Source: Porphyromonadaceae bacterium UBA4262
GTDB taxonomy: Bacteria > Bacteroidota > Bacteroidia > Bacteroidales > Muribaculaceae
Reading direction: 5' to 3'
Length of the DNA stretch: 64,000 nucleotides
Assembly (NCBI GenBank): GCA_002396085.1
Contig: DGWI01000012.1
Span: 16,853 to 80,852 of the forward strand
The position numbers were made by a program, and so were the translations under genes. Below the pieces are notes generated by a model. The model was given only the letters and a program-made list of their open reading frames with translations, made no database searches and was not told the origin of the DNA. Shown piece by piece: positions 32,242-40,330 of this stretch. Positions within the stretch are counted from its first letter, which is position 1. Every line of letters starts with the position of its first letter.

Positions 32242-34092
32242 TTATTTCTCATTGTTGGTGAGTGACACACGCCCCCGCCCTTCGGGCACCCCCTCTAACT
32301 TAGAGGGGGAACTGGGCTGATCCTCCCCTAAGTTAGGGGAGGTGGCGCGTAGCGCCGGAGGAGTGTGTCCACCTGCCTCAAAATCAGCCTCAATGATATA
32401 CATTTCGGCGGTGAATGAGTTGGGTGAGTCGTAGTCGACCCAGCCGGTGAGCAGGCTGCGGGTTGACGGGTCGAGCAGCGACGCTCGCTGCACCTGTTGC
32501 ATTGCTGTGTCGTCGCGGTGGGGCAAGATGTAGAAAGACGTTTCGCCGTGGTAATGGTTGCGCATGGCTATCTCGCCCACGGTCAAGTTGGGCAAAGTAT
32601 AGACAAACACCGAGGGGCTGGGGAAGAAGCCCTCGTCACCATCGATGCTGGCCAGATATTGCCGGTCGGCAATGAGCGATGACGAGTGGTTGAACAGGAT
32701 GACTCCACGGTCACTATTAGCAACAAAGCGTTCAGCCCCCTCGGCCTGCAACAAGAGGTCGGATGCCACCAGTGCCAATCGCGCCAACGGATCCATCTTG
32801 TAGAACTTGGGATAATCACCCATGCGGGTCTTGTAGAGCCAAGTGATGAGTGCATCGCCCGTCTCGCTCATGGCTTGCTCCACACCGTCAATCGCCACGC
32901 ACTCAGGCGTGAGCACAATGCTATGGGTCGTGCGCATCTGGGGCAAAATGGGGTCTTGGCGAGTGAGATCATCACGACGGGACATGAGTAGTGCGGCATT
33001 TCCACCGCCAAAGCCCGAAATCATCTTGACAAATGCATCCTTGCAGAATTTCTGCTCACTGATATCCAGGTGCTCGGCAGAGAGGCGAATCTTGCCTGAC
33101 ACTCCTCGCTCCTCAAAGCCGCGTGTACCCAGTACCCGATGATGGCGCAGAGCATGCATCGAGATGACGGTCTCAAACACACCAGCCGCACCCATCGTGT
33201 GACCAAAGTAGCCCTTGAGACCATTGACAGGCACCTGGGCAAGACCAGCCCGCTCGATGGCAACCGACTCCATCTGGTCGTTGAACATGGTGGCTGTGCC
33301 GTGGGCGTTGACGAAGGCCAATCGATCGCTATATTCGCATGCGCCAATGGCCCGGAGAGCCAGATAGGCGCCCTCGCCGTTCTTAGACGGCGAACTCACA
33401 TGGTAGGCATCGTTGCGCACCGCACTGGCCATGAGCGTCATGGGCCAGGATTGCGCAGGCCGCCTTCGCACAAGGACCATCGTTGCCGCCGCCTCGCCCA
33501 GATTCAGTCCTAGGCGCTCTAGGTCAAACGGACGACACGGCTCATCGGACACCGCCTTGAGCGACTGGAACCCCGACACCGTGAAGCGGTTCTGCACATC
33601 GGCACCACACACCACGGCGCGGTCATAGCACCCTGCGTCAAGGAGCCGCTGTGCCAGCACCAGCGCAGCCACACCCGAGATGCAAGCGTTGCACACCACT
33701 ATGGGCTGGGTTGTGAAGCCCAGCGTCTGGGCTATGCGCACTGCGGCATGACCCGGATAGACGGCATCATCGACGGGGCCACCATGCTGCAGCAGGTCGA
33801 TGTTGGCCTTTGTGGTGGCTAAAATCAGCACTGTGCGCGAGTCTGACACGTCAATGTGGCCGATAGCCCCACGCACCGACTGCACCACCAGCGACTCAAA
33901 GCGAGTCAGGCCATCAATCATCAGGCTTGCCCACTGTTCGTCACTGAACAGTGATGCCGTGAACGGCTCGGGCAACCCCCAGCGTCCCTCATAGCGGCAC
34001 AGAGCAGACTGCCCGGCAAGCACCGCCTGGAAGTTCTGCTCACTGGTCGTGCCCAATGGCGAGATGATATGATCGCTGATGCAATAGGTCAT
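32242..34092 (-). CDS. Beta-ketoacyl-ACP synthase with extended C-terminus
   Basis: The 616-residue protein has a ketosynthase fold at residues 1-390 with catalytic Cys in VVCNACISGVAAL near 133, NAHGTATMFNDQ near 260 and GYFGHTMGAAG near 300, all residues present. A further domain of about 190 residues (SIVLTPECVAIDG to TAEMYIIEADFE) follows, found in cluster ketosynthases of this type. The last ~40 residues, from about 575, are proline/serine-rich noise encoded by a palindromic element (32264-32369). The gene overlaps nothing and sits 6 bp after the thioesterase gene's repeat-coded end. Confidence 0.85.
   Translation of the reverse strand: MTYCISDHIISPLGTTSEQNFQAVLAGQSALCRYEGRWGLPEPFTASLFSDEQWASLMIDGLTRFESLVVQSVRGAIGHIDVSDSRTVLILATTKANIDLLQHGGPVDDAVYPGHAAVRIAQTLGFTTQPIVVCNACISGVAALVLAQRLLDAGCYDRAVVCGADVQNRFTVSGFQSLKAVSDEPCRPFDLERLGLNLGEAAATMVLVRRRPAQSWPMTLMASAVRNDAYHVSSPSKNGEGAYLALRAIGACEYSDRLAFVNAHGTATMFNDQMESVAIERAGLAQVPVNGLKGYFGHTMGAAGVFETVISMHALRHHRVLGTRGFEERGVSGKIRLSAEHLDISEQKFCKDAFVKMISGFGGGNAALLMSRRDDLTRQDPILPQMRTTHSIVLTPECVAIDGVEQAMSETGDALITWLYKTRMGDYPKFYKMDPLARLALVASDLLLQAEGAERFVANSDRGVILFNHSSSLIADRQYLASIDGDEGFFPSPSVFVYTLPNLTVGEIAMRNHYHGETSFYILPHRDDTAMQQVQRASLLDPSTRSLLTGWVDYDSPNSFTAEMYIIEADFEAGGHTPPALRATSPNLGEDQPSSPSKLEGVPEGRGRVSLTNNEK
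32264..32369. repeat. Palindromic dispersed element in ketosynthase 3' end
   Basis: The 106-bp element has outer inverted ends GACACAC (32264-32270) and GTGTGTC (32363-32369) and two internal near-perfect palindromes of 21 bp each, centred on CTCTAACTTAGAG (32289-32309) and CCCTAAGTTAGGG (32322-32342), plus GGCGCGTAGCGCC. It lies wholly inside the ketosynthase frame and encodes its abnormal C-terminus. Confidence 0.85.
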
Positions 34093-34093
34093 T

Positions 34094-34137
34094 GGTTGTT
34101 AGTTATCAGTTATCGGTTGTCGGTTGTCAGTTGTCGG
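34094..34137. repeat. AACCGAYA-type octamer repeat at thioesterase 3' end
   Basis: Minus-strand units such as CCGACAACTGACAACCGACA followed by ATAACTGATAAC cover the stop codon of the thioesterase gene and encode its last residues (TTDNRQPITDN). Related arrays are at 34575-34632 and 44213-44281. Confidence 0.75.
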
Positions 34138-34551
34138 CCCTAGGTTCCAGCGAGCCTTCCACCGGGCATAGAACTCGGGATTGTCCCAAATCAACTCGTA
34201 ATTCTTGTCCAGAAAGACTTGAACAGAATGGGCAGTAGCGATGAGCGAGTCATCGGCCACGTCGTGTATCTCGTAGTCAAACACAATCTTGGCGGCCTCG
34301 GTGGGGCGATAGATGATGTCGACACGCACCTTCATGCCATAGCGGATGATGTGCTTGTAGTGCATGGTCAACTCAACCAGTGGTGCCGTGCAATCGTTGT
34401 CGAAGAAGGTCATGTAGCCCAGCCCGAACTGACGGCCGAACTCCTCGCGAGCGTCCTCGAAGTAGACGGGATAATGTCCATGCCACACCACGCCCATCGA
34501 GTCGACCTCGCTGAAACGTACTTCTATCACTTTTGATGCCTTGAGTTCCAT
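34099..34551 (-). CDS. 4HBT-type acyl thioesterase
   Basis: A 150-residue hotdog-fold protein of the 4-hydroxybenzoyl-CoA thioesterase family: the catalytic-loop motif VRFSEVDSMGVVWHGHYPVYFEDAREEF lies at residues 11-38, with the Asp in the usual place. It should hydrolyse an acyl- or aryl-thioester on ACP or CoA, releasing or proof-reading cluster intermediates. The last ~12 residues are encoded by an octamer repeat and are probably not functional. It ends 6 bp before the ketosynthase gene and follows the dehydratase by 84 bp filled with repeats. Confidence 0.87.
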   Translation of the reverse strand: MELKASKVIEVRFSEVDSMGVVWHGHYPVYFEDAREEFGRQFGLGYMTFFDNDCTAPLVELTMHYKHIIRYGMKVRVDIIYRPTEAAKIVFDYEIHDVADDSLIATAHSVQVFLDKNYELIWDNPEFYARWKARWNLGPTTDNRQPITDN

Positions 34552-34574
34552 TTCGTTTAATGCAGTTAATAAGT

Positions 34575-34632
34575 TCTCGGTTTTCAGTTTTCAGTTCTCA
34601 GTTCTTACAACCGATAACCGACAACCGATAAC
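34575..34632. repeat. Composite heptamer/octamer repeat
   Basis: A heptamer run (CTCGGTT, TTCAGTT, CTCAGTT variants) is followed by an octamer run (ACAACCGATAACCGACAACC). The same composite, in the same order, recurs at 44213-44281. Confidence 0.75.
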
Positions 34633-34635
34633 CAA

Positions 34636-35085
34636 TTAGCCTTTGATGGCTATCTTCATCTGTGTGGTGAGCAATGTGCGGTCGCCACAGGTGATGGTGG
34701 CCGTGGCCAGTGTCATCCCAAAGACTTCCTCAAGCACATCGACCGTGGTCGTGATAGTCTCACCCACACTGGGCAAACCATGCACTGTCAGGTCGCGGAT
34801 GGCACCGATATAGCCCACCTGAATGCCCTTGAGCAAGATAAACTTGTTGACATAGCCGATGCGAGCAGCACACGTCTGGGCAATGTTCTCGACAAGGCCT
34901 GCCGCATTGAGGTGGTCACCCTCGACAAAGAGGTTGCCGGCCGTGACACACAACTCCGTGACCGTGCGCACTCGGTCGAAGTGGGTGAGCGTCCCAATCA
35001 TCACAAAGGGCTCTTGCTGTGGCAGCAACTCGTGCACATCGATGGCACGCAACTCTTGCTCGGTGGGGTTGGTGGGGTCAATCAT
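34636..35085 (-). CDS. Beta-hydroxyacyl-ACP dehydratase-like hotdog protein
   Basis: The 149-residue protein has a FabZ/ApeP-like hotdog fold: ELLPQQEPFVMI near residue 20, then GDHLNAAGLVENIAQTCAARIG near 57, where the Glu of VENIAQ corresponds to the conserved acidic residue of dehydratases. The position that is His in LLPH..PF of relatives is Gln here, so activity may rest on the His of GDH or the protein may be a partner subunit. In polyene synthesis it would dehydrate 3-hydroxyacyl-ACP. Its start overlaps the acyltransferase stop by 4 bp. Confidence 0.8.
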   Translation of the reverse strand: MIDPTNPTEQELRAIDVHELLPQQEPFVMIGTLTHFDRVRTVTELCVTAGNLFVEGDHLNAAGLVENIAQTCAARIGYVNKFILLKGIQVGYIGAIRDLTVHGLPSVGETITTTVDVLEEVFGMTLATATITCGDRTLLTTQMKIAIKG

Positions 35086-35963
35086 GATTGCCAGAATTCA
35101 TAGTAGTTGTACCATTGCGTGGGATAGAGCCTCAAGATGCGTTCCAACTCGGCCACATAGGCATGTGCCAACTGGTCGATTTGGTCACTGCGGCGAGCCG
35201 TACGGTCGTAGGGCAACGGCGCGACATAGATGCGGTAATGCTTGATGCCAGTCTTCATCACATGCACCGCCAACACCTCGACGCCCCGTGAGGTAGCGAC
35301 AGCAAACGGTCCCTGCGGAAAACGTGCGTCCTTCCCCAAGAAAGGAATAGTCACAGCCTTGGCCGAGCCGACAAAGCGGTCGGCAGGCATGCTCAAGATT
35401 TCGCCTTCTTGCAGGGCACGGTTCATCTCGAAGAGGTGGCTCATGTCATCCTTGACAGGAATCATCTGGATGTTGGTGTGAGCAAACATCTGGTTGCGAC
35501 CCTGCATCACCGTGGCTTTCTCGCCCCAGAACACCAGAGCGTTGAATGGCTTACGCTCGGACACCAGCGTGTAACCTGCCAGTTCATAGTTACCAGCATG
35601 TGAACTGAGTTGCACAAAAGCCTCGTCACCACTAGCCAAACGCAAGAAGTGCTCATAGCCCTCGACATCAACCTCAAAACGCTTGCCACCATACATGGCA
35701 AAGCGGTCGATGAGCGCCTGGCCAAACAAGCAATGGCTTGTATAAGTCTTCCAAGCCGCCTTGAAAGGACCGAAACCGTGACGCTGGCGCAAGTAGCGAT
35801 AGGCGATGCCTCGACTGGCATTGAGCATCAGACAGACAGGCACGACAAACAGAGCCGAGACGCCATACAACAGTCTCAGATCCATCCACCTAGTGGCCTT
35901 GATGAGCCAGCGCAACAGCCAGCCGGAGCCAAAGGTTCTGCCGTTCCACCTCTTGTCTGCCAT
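35082..35963 (-). CDS. LpxL/HtrB-family acyltransferase
   Basis: A 293-residue membrane-associated acyltransferase. One hydrophobic segment (LLYGVSALFVVPVCLMLNA) lies near residue 32, the catalytic HX4E motif is in SSHAGNYELAG near residue 121, and MPADRFVGSAKAVTIPFLG near 195 matches the family. In lipid A synthesis such enzymes transfer acyl chains from ACP; here the neighbouring ACPs suggest transfer of the polyene acyl group to a lipid anchor. It lies 3 bp after the ACP gene and overlaps the dehydratase gene. Confidence 0.88.
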   Translation of the reverse strand: MADKRWNGRTFGSGWLLRWLIKATRWMDLRLLYGVSALFVVPVCLMLNASRGIAYRYLRQRHGFGPFKAAWKTYTSHCLFGQALIDRFAMYGGKRFEVDVEGYEHFLRLASGDEAFVQLSSHAGNYELAGYTLVSERKPFNALVFWGEKATVMQGRNQMFAHTNIQMIPVKDDMSHLFEMNRALQEGEILSMPADRFVGSAKAVTIPFLGKDARFPQGPFAVATSRGVEVLAVHVMKTGIKHYRIYVAPLPYDRTARRSDQIDQLAHAYVAELERILRLYPTQWYNYYEFWQS

Positions 35964-35966
35964 GCG

Positions 35967-36212
35967 TCAAGCGCTGACCTTACTCTCGATATAGTCGCAG
36001 AATTGGCTGAGCGTCTTGATGTTGACCATCTCCTCGGGCTTAATCTTGAAGCCAAAGTTCTTCTCGACGATAACCACGATGTCAACAAAGTCCAGACTGT
36101 CAATGCCCATGTCATCCTTGAGCAGAGCGTCGTCAGCAATCTTGTCCTCGTCAATCTCCAGATCCTCGATGAGGAAATCTTTCACTTTCTGGTTAATTTC
36201 TTCTCTTGTCAT
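35967..36212 (-). CDS. Acyl carrier protein
   Basis: An 81-residue carrier protein with the attachment Ser in DDMGIDSLDFVDIVVIVEKNFG near residue 39. It has the usual charged helix pattern. It sits 3 bp upstream of the LpxL-type acyltransferase gene and 21 bp downstream of the methyltransferase gene, suggesting it presents the acyl chain to either enzyme. Confidence 0.93.
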   Translation of the reverse strand: MTREEINQKVKDFLIEDLEIDEDKIADDALLKDDMGIDSLDFVDIVVIVEKNFGFKIKPEEMVNIKTLSQFCDYIESKVSA

Positions 36213-36233
36213 ATTATTAGTGTTTGCGATTTC

Positions 36234-37340
36234 TTAATTCACCAATCGACACACCACGATGCTGTGGCCTTGCCCCAGGTGATCGTGGATGGTCTCAATC
36301 TCCAGCCCGGCATCGTGGATGCATTGCTCCAGATCGGCAGTATTGTACATCTTGCTGTTGCCATTGGCAATGGCCGTGAAGTAGAGGCTGGTCATTGTCA
36401 GGCAGAATGTGGCAGGCTCAAACCGCTGTCGGTCCCACAAGGTCTCCAAGATGTAGATGCGAGTTTCAGGCTCCATCACAGCAGCAGCACGTCGCAGAAT
36501 GGCCACAATCTCGTCCATGCCGAAGCAATCCAAGAACTGACTCATCCAGATGGCATCTAGCCCACCCTGACGGAGGGGCAACCGCGCATCGGGGTCTAGC
36601 AGATTGATGCCATGACCGTAGATGCGGTCGGCACCATGCCGGCCGGCAATGTTGGCACGCATCATCTCGATTTGCTGGGGCAAGTCGAGCACGGTAACCT
36701 CGACCGTCGGATCGTGAGCCACACATTGCAGCGCCCATTTGCCCGTATTGCCACCCACATCGTAGAGTGAGCGCACATGATGCTCGTCAAAGAGGATGCG
36801 CAACGCCTCGGGGAACGACGAGTCGCTGTAGAAGTGGTCGAAGCCGAACCAACTCTTCTGCACATGTTCGGGCAGACTCGACAAACCCTCATAGACCGTG
36901 GGCCATGGCCCGAAGTGCCGCAGTCCCGCAGGCTTGCCCTCGAGCAAAGATTCCTCTAGACGGAACATTCCCTCGTAGTTCACATCGTGGTTGAAGTCCA
37001 TATTGACCCGTGTAGCCGGGTCATTGAGCAGGAACCACCCCGTCTTTGACAGGCCGAAGCGGTCGGTGGCTGGGTCAACAAGGATGGTACCTATGGCTAG
37101 CGAAGCCTCGGTCAGGCACTTCACCGCATAGTCGCTCAGACCCGTCTTCTTGCATATCTCGGTCCGGGTCAAGCCATCGGGCGCATCGCGCAGCAAGTCG
37201 AGAATACCCCACTTGACCATCAGGCGCGATGCCTGGAACACCACAGGAGCCCAGGCAATGAACTCGGCCTGCCGTTGCGCCTCGCGCGCCGACAACCGCT
37301 CTTGCGTATATCGTTTTTCTAGTTCAGGCGACAGATTCAT
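36234..37340 (-). CDS. SAM-dependent O-methyltransferase
   Basis: The 368-residue protein has the two-part build of plant-type/acetylserotonin O-methyltransferases: an N-terminal winged-helix dimerisation domain (APDGLTRTEICKKTGLSDYAVKCLTEASLAIG near 52-82) and a catalytic Rossmann domain with SLYDVGGNTGKWAL near 190 and VTVLDLPQQIEMMR near 213. It should methylate a phenolic oxygen of the aryl head or a carboxyl group; the substrate is inferred from the cluster. It lies 6 bp after the unknown exported protein gene. Confidence 0.88.
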   Translation of the reverse strand: MNLSPELEKRYTQERLSAREAQRQAEFIAWAPVVFQASRLMVKWGILDLLRDAPDGLTRTEICKKTGLSDYAVKCLTEASLAIGTILVDPATDRFGLSKTGWFLLNDPATRVNMDFNHDVNYEGMFRLEESLLEGKPAGLRHFGPWPTVYEGLSSLPEHVQKSWFGFDHFYSDSSFPEALRILFDEHHVRSLYDVGGNTGKWALQCVAHDPTVEVTVLDLPQQIEMMRANIAGRHGADRIYGHGINLLDPDARLPLRQGGLDAIWMSQFLDCFGMDEIVAILRRAAAVMEPETRIYILETLWDRQRFEPATFCLTMTSLYFTAIANGNSKMYNTADLEQCIHDAGLEIETIHDHLGQGHSIVVCRLVN

Positions 37341-37346
37341 CTGCTA

Positions 37347-37886
37347 TCATTTCAACTGCTTGAGCAGAATCTTGGCCAGATTGCTTCCGGCGCTCCTGAA
37401 ACCGTCACCCCACAGGTTAGACATTGTGCCGAAGATGCCACCCTTGCCTGTGATGCGGAACTTGACTATTTCTTCACCGGTCTTTTCATCCTTGATAATC
37501 ACCAAGTCGGTCTGGTTGCCACGCTTGTCCAGTCGCTCGGGGCGAATGACAATGGTGTACTGCTGGTCGTGGTCGTCGGCCAACAGGTAGGTGCGTGCTT
37601 TGTTCAGTTTCTTGTTGGCTTCTTCAACCAACTCAAGCCAGCGGGGCTTGAGTTCATCTTTGAGTTCCTTGGTGGCATCCCACTGAGGCTGTTCGGCATC
37701 GCGGAAGCGCAGCCACTCCTCCTCGTTGAGGTTGTTGATTGTATAGGTCGACCAATCAACTGTGACATTGAACTTGGTCACTCCAGCCAGACGATCAAAT
37801 GAACCGACAAATTGCTTGTCGTTGGCAGCCGTTGTGCTGATGCAGGCCAGCAAGGCAACCACTGTCATCAAAAAAAACTTTTTCAT
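37347..37886 (-). CDS. Exported protein of unknown function in polyene cluster
   Basis: A 179-residue protein with a clear signal peptide (MKKFFLMTVVALLACISTTA). The mature part is charged, with a helical middle (KPRWLELVEEANKKLNKAR) and a C-terminal FRITGKGGIFGTMSNLWGDGFRSAGSNLAK. It is not recognised; it does not show the LolA pattern seen in proteobacterial aryl polyene clusters, though it occupies a similar niche. Its position between ketosynthase and methyltransferase genes (6-bp gap) ties it to the cluster. Confidence 0.75.
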   Translation of the reverse strand: MKKFFLMTVVALLACISTTAANDKQFVGSFDRLAGVTKFNVTVDWSTYTINNLNEEEWLRFRDAEQPQWDATKELKDELKPRWLELVEEANKKLNKARTYLLADDHDQQYTIVIRPERLDKRGNQTDLVIIKDEKTGEEIVKFRITGKGGIFGTMSNLWGDGFRSAGSNLAKILLKQLK

Positions 37887-37931
37887 TTTTCTATGATTTT
37901 AAAAATTACACTTGTCTAAAAAGGGATTGTG

Positions 37932-39152
37932 TCACTGCTTGCAGAGCACTAAAGCAGAGTTGGTGCCACCAAAACCAAACGAGTTGCTCAACACGGTGTT
38001 AACGCGGGCCTCGGTGGTGCTCAGTGCCAGATTGAGGTGCTCGCTATGCTCATCGGGGTTCTCAAAGTTGATGTTGGGAGCCACAAAGTCGTTGTGCATC
38101 ATGATGATACTGTAGACGACCTCGCTGGCACCCGCCATCCAGCACTCATGGCCGGTCATCGACTTGGTGCTGCTCACCAGGGCATGCTTGCCGCGGAACA
38201 GGCGGTCGATGGCGATGGCTTCGAACATATCGCCCTGTGGGGTCGATGTGGCATGGGCATTGATATAGTCGATGTCATCGGGCGTGAGGTCTGCATCCTT
38301 CAGCGCACGGCTCATAGCGGTGACGCTACCCTCGTCGCTGGGTTGCGAGATGCCACCACCGTTGCTCGAGAAACCGTAGCCCGCCACCTCGGCCAGAATC
38401 TGAGCGCCACGTGCCACGGCATGGTCATAGTCTTCTAGCACCAATGCGGCAGCACCGCCACTGGGGATGAGGCCGTCGCGGTCGCGGTCAAAGGGTCGGC
38501 TGGCACGAGTGGGGTCATCCATGCGCACCGAGAAAGCTCCCAGTGCATCGAACGAGGCCATTGAGTAGAAGTTAACCTCCTGTGCACCACCACAAAGCAC
38601 CACATCCTGCAGTCCCTGACGGATGAGCATGGCTCCGAGGCCGATGCTATGGCTACCACTGGCACAAGCGGCACTGATGGTGAAGTTGACACCCCGCAAG
38701 TGGAAAATGGTGCTCAAGTTCATGTTGACCGTCGAGTTCATCGATTGAAAAATGAGACCATAGCCCAGCAGAGCGGTATCGTGCTTCTCATCCATAATCT
38801 TGCTGGTCTCAATCACGGGCTTAGCCGACGAGTCGTTGCCAAAGATGCAGCCCACCTCGTTGTGCAGCAGGTACTCGTCATCAATCATGGCTTGAGCGAA
38901 GGCTTGACGGCTTGCCATATAGGCATACTGTGCCTCCTCGCTCATGCCGGCACGCGTGTGTCGGTCCAGCATTTGCTTGGTAATGACAGGTTTCTCGACA
39001 ATGCCCGTCAGACCAGAGCGATAGCCGTAGGCAAGGCGTTGCTGCTCAATGCCGATGCCCGACTTGCCATCGCGCAACGACTGTGTCACTGTTTCTATAT
39101 CTGTTCCCAGACACGACCAAATGCCCATGCCTGTTATCACTACTCTGCGCAT
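37932..39152 (-). CDS. Beta-ketoacyl-ACP synthase, FabF-like
   Basis: The 406-residue enzyme is a complete elongating ketosynthase: catalytic Cys in TISAACASGSHS near residue 159, His in NAHATSTPQGD near 295, His in STKSMTGHECWMAGASE near 330, and the terminal NSFGFGGTNSALVL. It catalyses Claisen condensation of malonyl-ACP with the growing chain. It is the first gene behind the promoter at 39213-39244 and so heads the main cluster operon. Confidence 0.93.
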   Translation of the reverse strand: MRRVVITGMGIWSCLGTDIETVTQSLRDGKSGIGIEQQRLAYGYRSGLTGIVEKPVITKQMLDRHTRAGMSEEAQYAYMASRQAFAQAMIDDEYLLHNEVGCIFGNDSSAKPVIETSKIMDEKHDTALLGYGLIFQSMNSTVNMNLSTIFHLRGVNFTISAACASGSHSIGLGAMLIRQGLQDVVLCGGAQEVNFYSMASFDALGAFSVRMDDPTRASRPFDRDRDGLIPSGGAAALVLEDYDHAVARGAQILAEVAGYGFSSNGGGISQPSDEGSVTAMSRALKDADLTPDDIDYINAHATSTPQGDMFEAIAIDRLFRGKHALVSSTKSMTGHECWMAGASEVVYSIIMMHNDFVAPNINFENPDEHSEHLNLALSTTEARVNTVLSNSFGFGGTNSALVLCKQ

Positions 39153-39212
39153 CTTTTCAATTCACTTTTTTTAGGAGCATCGCTCATCGCGATTAGCAAT
39201 TGATAAAACGTG

Positions 39213-39244
39213 CAAATTTACGACTTTTTACCCAACCGCTCAAA
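39213..39244 (-). promoter_or_regulatory. Main promoter of polyene cluster
   Basis: Minus-strand TTTG (39241-39244), 20-bp spacer and TAAATTTG (39213-39220) make a full consensus promoter, about 54 nt before the ketosynthase ATG at 39152. Confidence 0.8.
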
Positions 39245-39323
39245 CTTTAGGTCTAAATTTAGGTTAACAGCACTTATTTTTGTGCACTCACTCAGCACAT
39301 GGGTCGATATCTGAAAACAAAAA

Positions 39324-39509
39324 AGGGTGTGTTCAAAAATCACAAAATGTGGCCTCACTGTAGGGACGCGGCGTGCCGCGTGATTAGCCACCACTGCCCG
39401 ATTGCAATGTATTGTCTTGTAAATCAGAACGATTCACAATCTGGCAATCACGCGGCACGCCGCGTCCCTACAATGTGAAATTGTCAGGCACTTTATCTTA
39501 ACACACCCT
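39324..39509. mobile_element. MITE-like inverted-repeat element (186 bp)
   Basis: Outer inverted repeats AGGGTGTGTT (39324-39333) and AACACACCCT (39500-39509) enclose perfect 27-bp inner arms at 39359-39385 and 39446-39472, built around GGGACGCGGCGTGCCGCGTG. No reading frame is present. Arms of this type occur in many copies in other genomes. It separates the ketosynthase promoter from the upstream exported-protein gene. No target-site duplication is obvious. The rest of the 39153-39529 gap holds the promoter only. Confidence 0.75.
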
Positions 39510-39529
39510 CTTTATTTTGCGTTGAAACC

Positions 39530-40267
39530 TTAAAATTCAAAGCCTGCGCGCAGGCTGATGTAACTCATGTCGTTGTACCAGTCGGTGTTGTAGCCGTGGT
39601 AACTCCAGCCAGTGGAGAGACTCACGCGCTTGATGCGGATGCCGGCACCCATGTAGGCGTAGATGCCGCAATGGCTATCGATGACGTTACAGCCGACACG
39701 CAGATCGACAAAGGGCGAAATCTTGTGGTTGACGAAGTCGAGCCGCACCGCCGCATAGATGGGCAGTACAAAGTGGTTCTTGCGGTCAATGTCACGGTGA
39801 AAATGATGGTAATCCTCGTCATACCAGTAGCAATCGAGTGGCACTGGTTCGCGCCACAATGTGGGGGCAACACCACCACCCACCATCACCATGCGGCTCA
39901 ACTGATAGCCTGCCGTGAAGGCCGCCGAGAACATGTAGTTGTCCTCGACATTGTCCATGCCGATGTGCAGCCCAACATCAGCGATGCCACGGAAGCCACG
40001 CTTCAGGTAGTTACTAGCCGATTGGGGCTCGTCGTCGACGGTGCGCATGCTGTTGTGGTCGACATCGATGTGGTCGACTTCAGACATCTGATAGACAAAG
40101 ATGCTGCCATCGGCAGTCTCAATCTTGATGTCACGACCCTTGTTCATCTCGATGATGGTGCCACGGATGATGCTGCCGTTGAGCAGATAGACCACATCGG
40201 CAGCATGAATCAGGCCAGTCCAGACGCTGGCACATAACAATACAATTGCCAGTAAAATTTTTCTCAT
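39530..40267 (-). CDS. Exported beta-barrel-like protein of unknown function
   Basis: A 245-residue protein starting at the ATG at 40267 (MRKILLAIVLLCASVW is the signal peptide; an ATG 18 bp upstream is less likely). The N-terminal part VYLLNGSIIRGTIIEMNKGRDIKIETADGSIFVY looks like a small SH3-like/DUF-type strand domain that recurs in Bacteroidetes exported proteins. The C-terminal part has alternating aromatic strands ending in Phe (YISLRAGFEF), as in outer-membrane barrels. It lies between the ketoreductase gene and the MITE-like element and is downstream of the 41159 promoter. Confidence 0.78.
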   Translation of the reverse strand: MRKILLAIVLLCASVWTGLIHAADVVYLLNGSIIRGTIIEMNKGRDIKIETADGSIFVYQMSEVDHIDVDHNSMRTVDDEPQSASNYLKRGFRGIADVGLHIGMDNVEDNYMFSAAFTAGYQLSRMVMVGGGVAPTLWREPVPLDCYWYDEDYHHFHRDIDRKNHFVLPIYAAVRLDFVNHKISPFVDLRVGCNVIDSHCGIYAYMGAGIRIKRVSLSTGWSYHGYNTDWYNDMSYISLRAGFEF

Positions 40268-40330
40268 ATTATCAACGTGTATCATTAGTCGTGAAGAGGA
40301 AGCATAATCGGGTCAACAATCTCCATGAAG

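Noticed and set aside
37347..37886. LolA-like carrier of the polyene cluster
   Set aside because: Size and signal peptide would fit, but no LolA sequence pattern is visible, so it is left as unknown.
39324..39509. An insertion sequence
   Set aside because: No transposase frame is present; only inverted repeats are seen, so it is called MITE-like.
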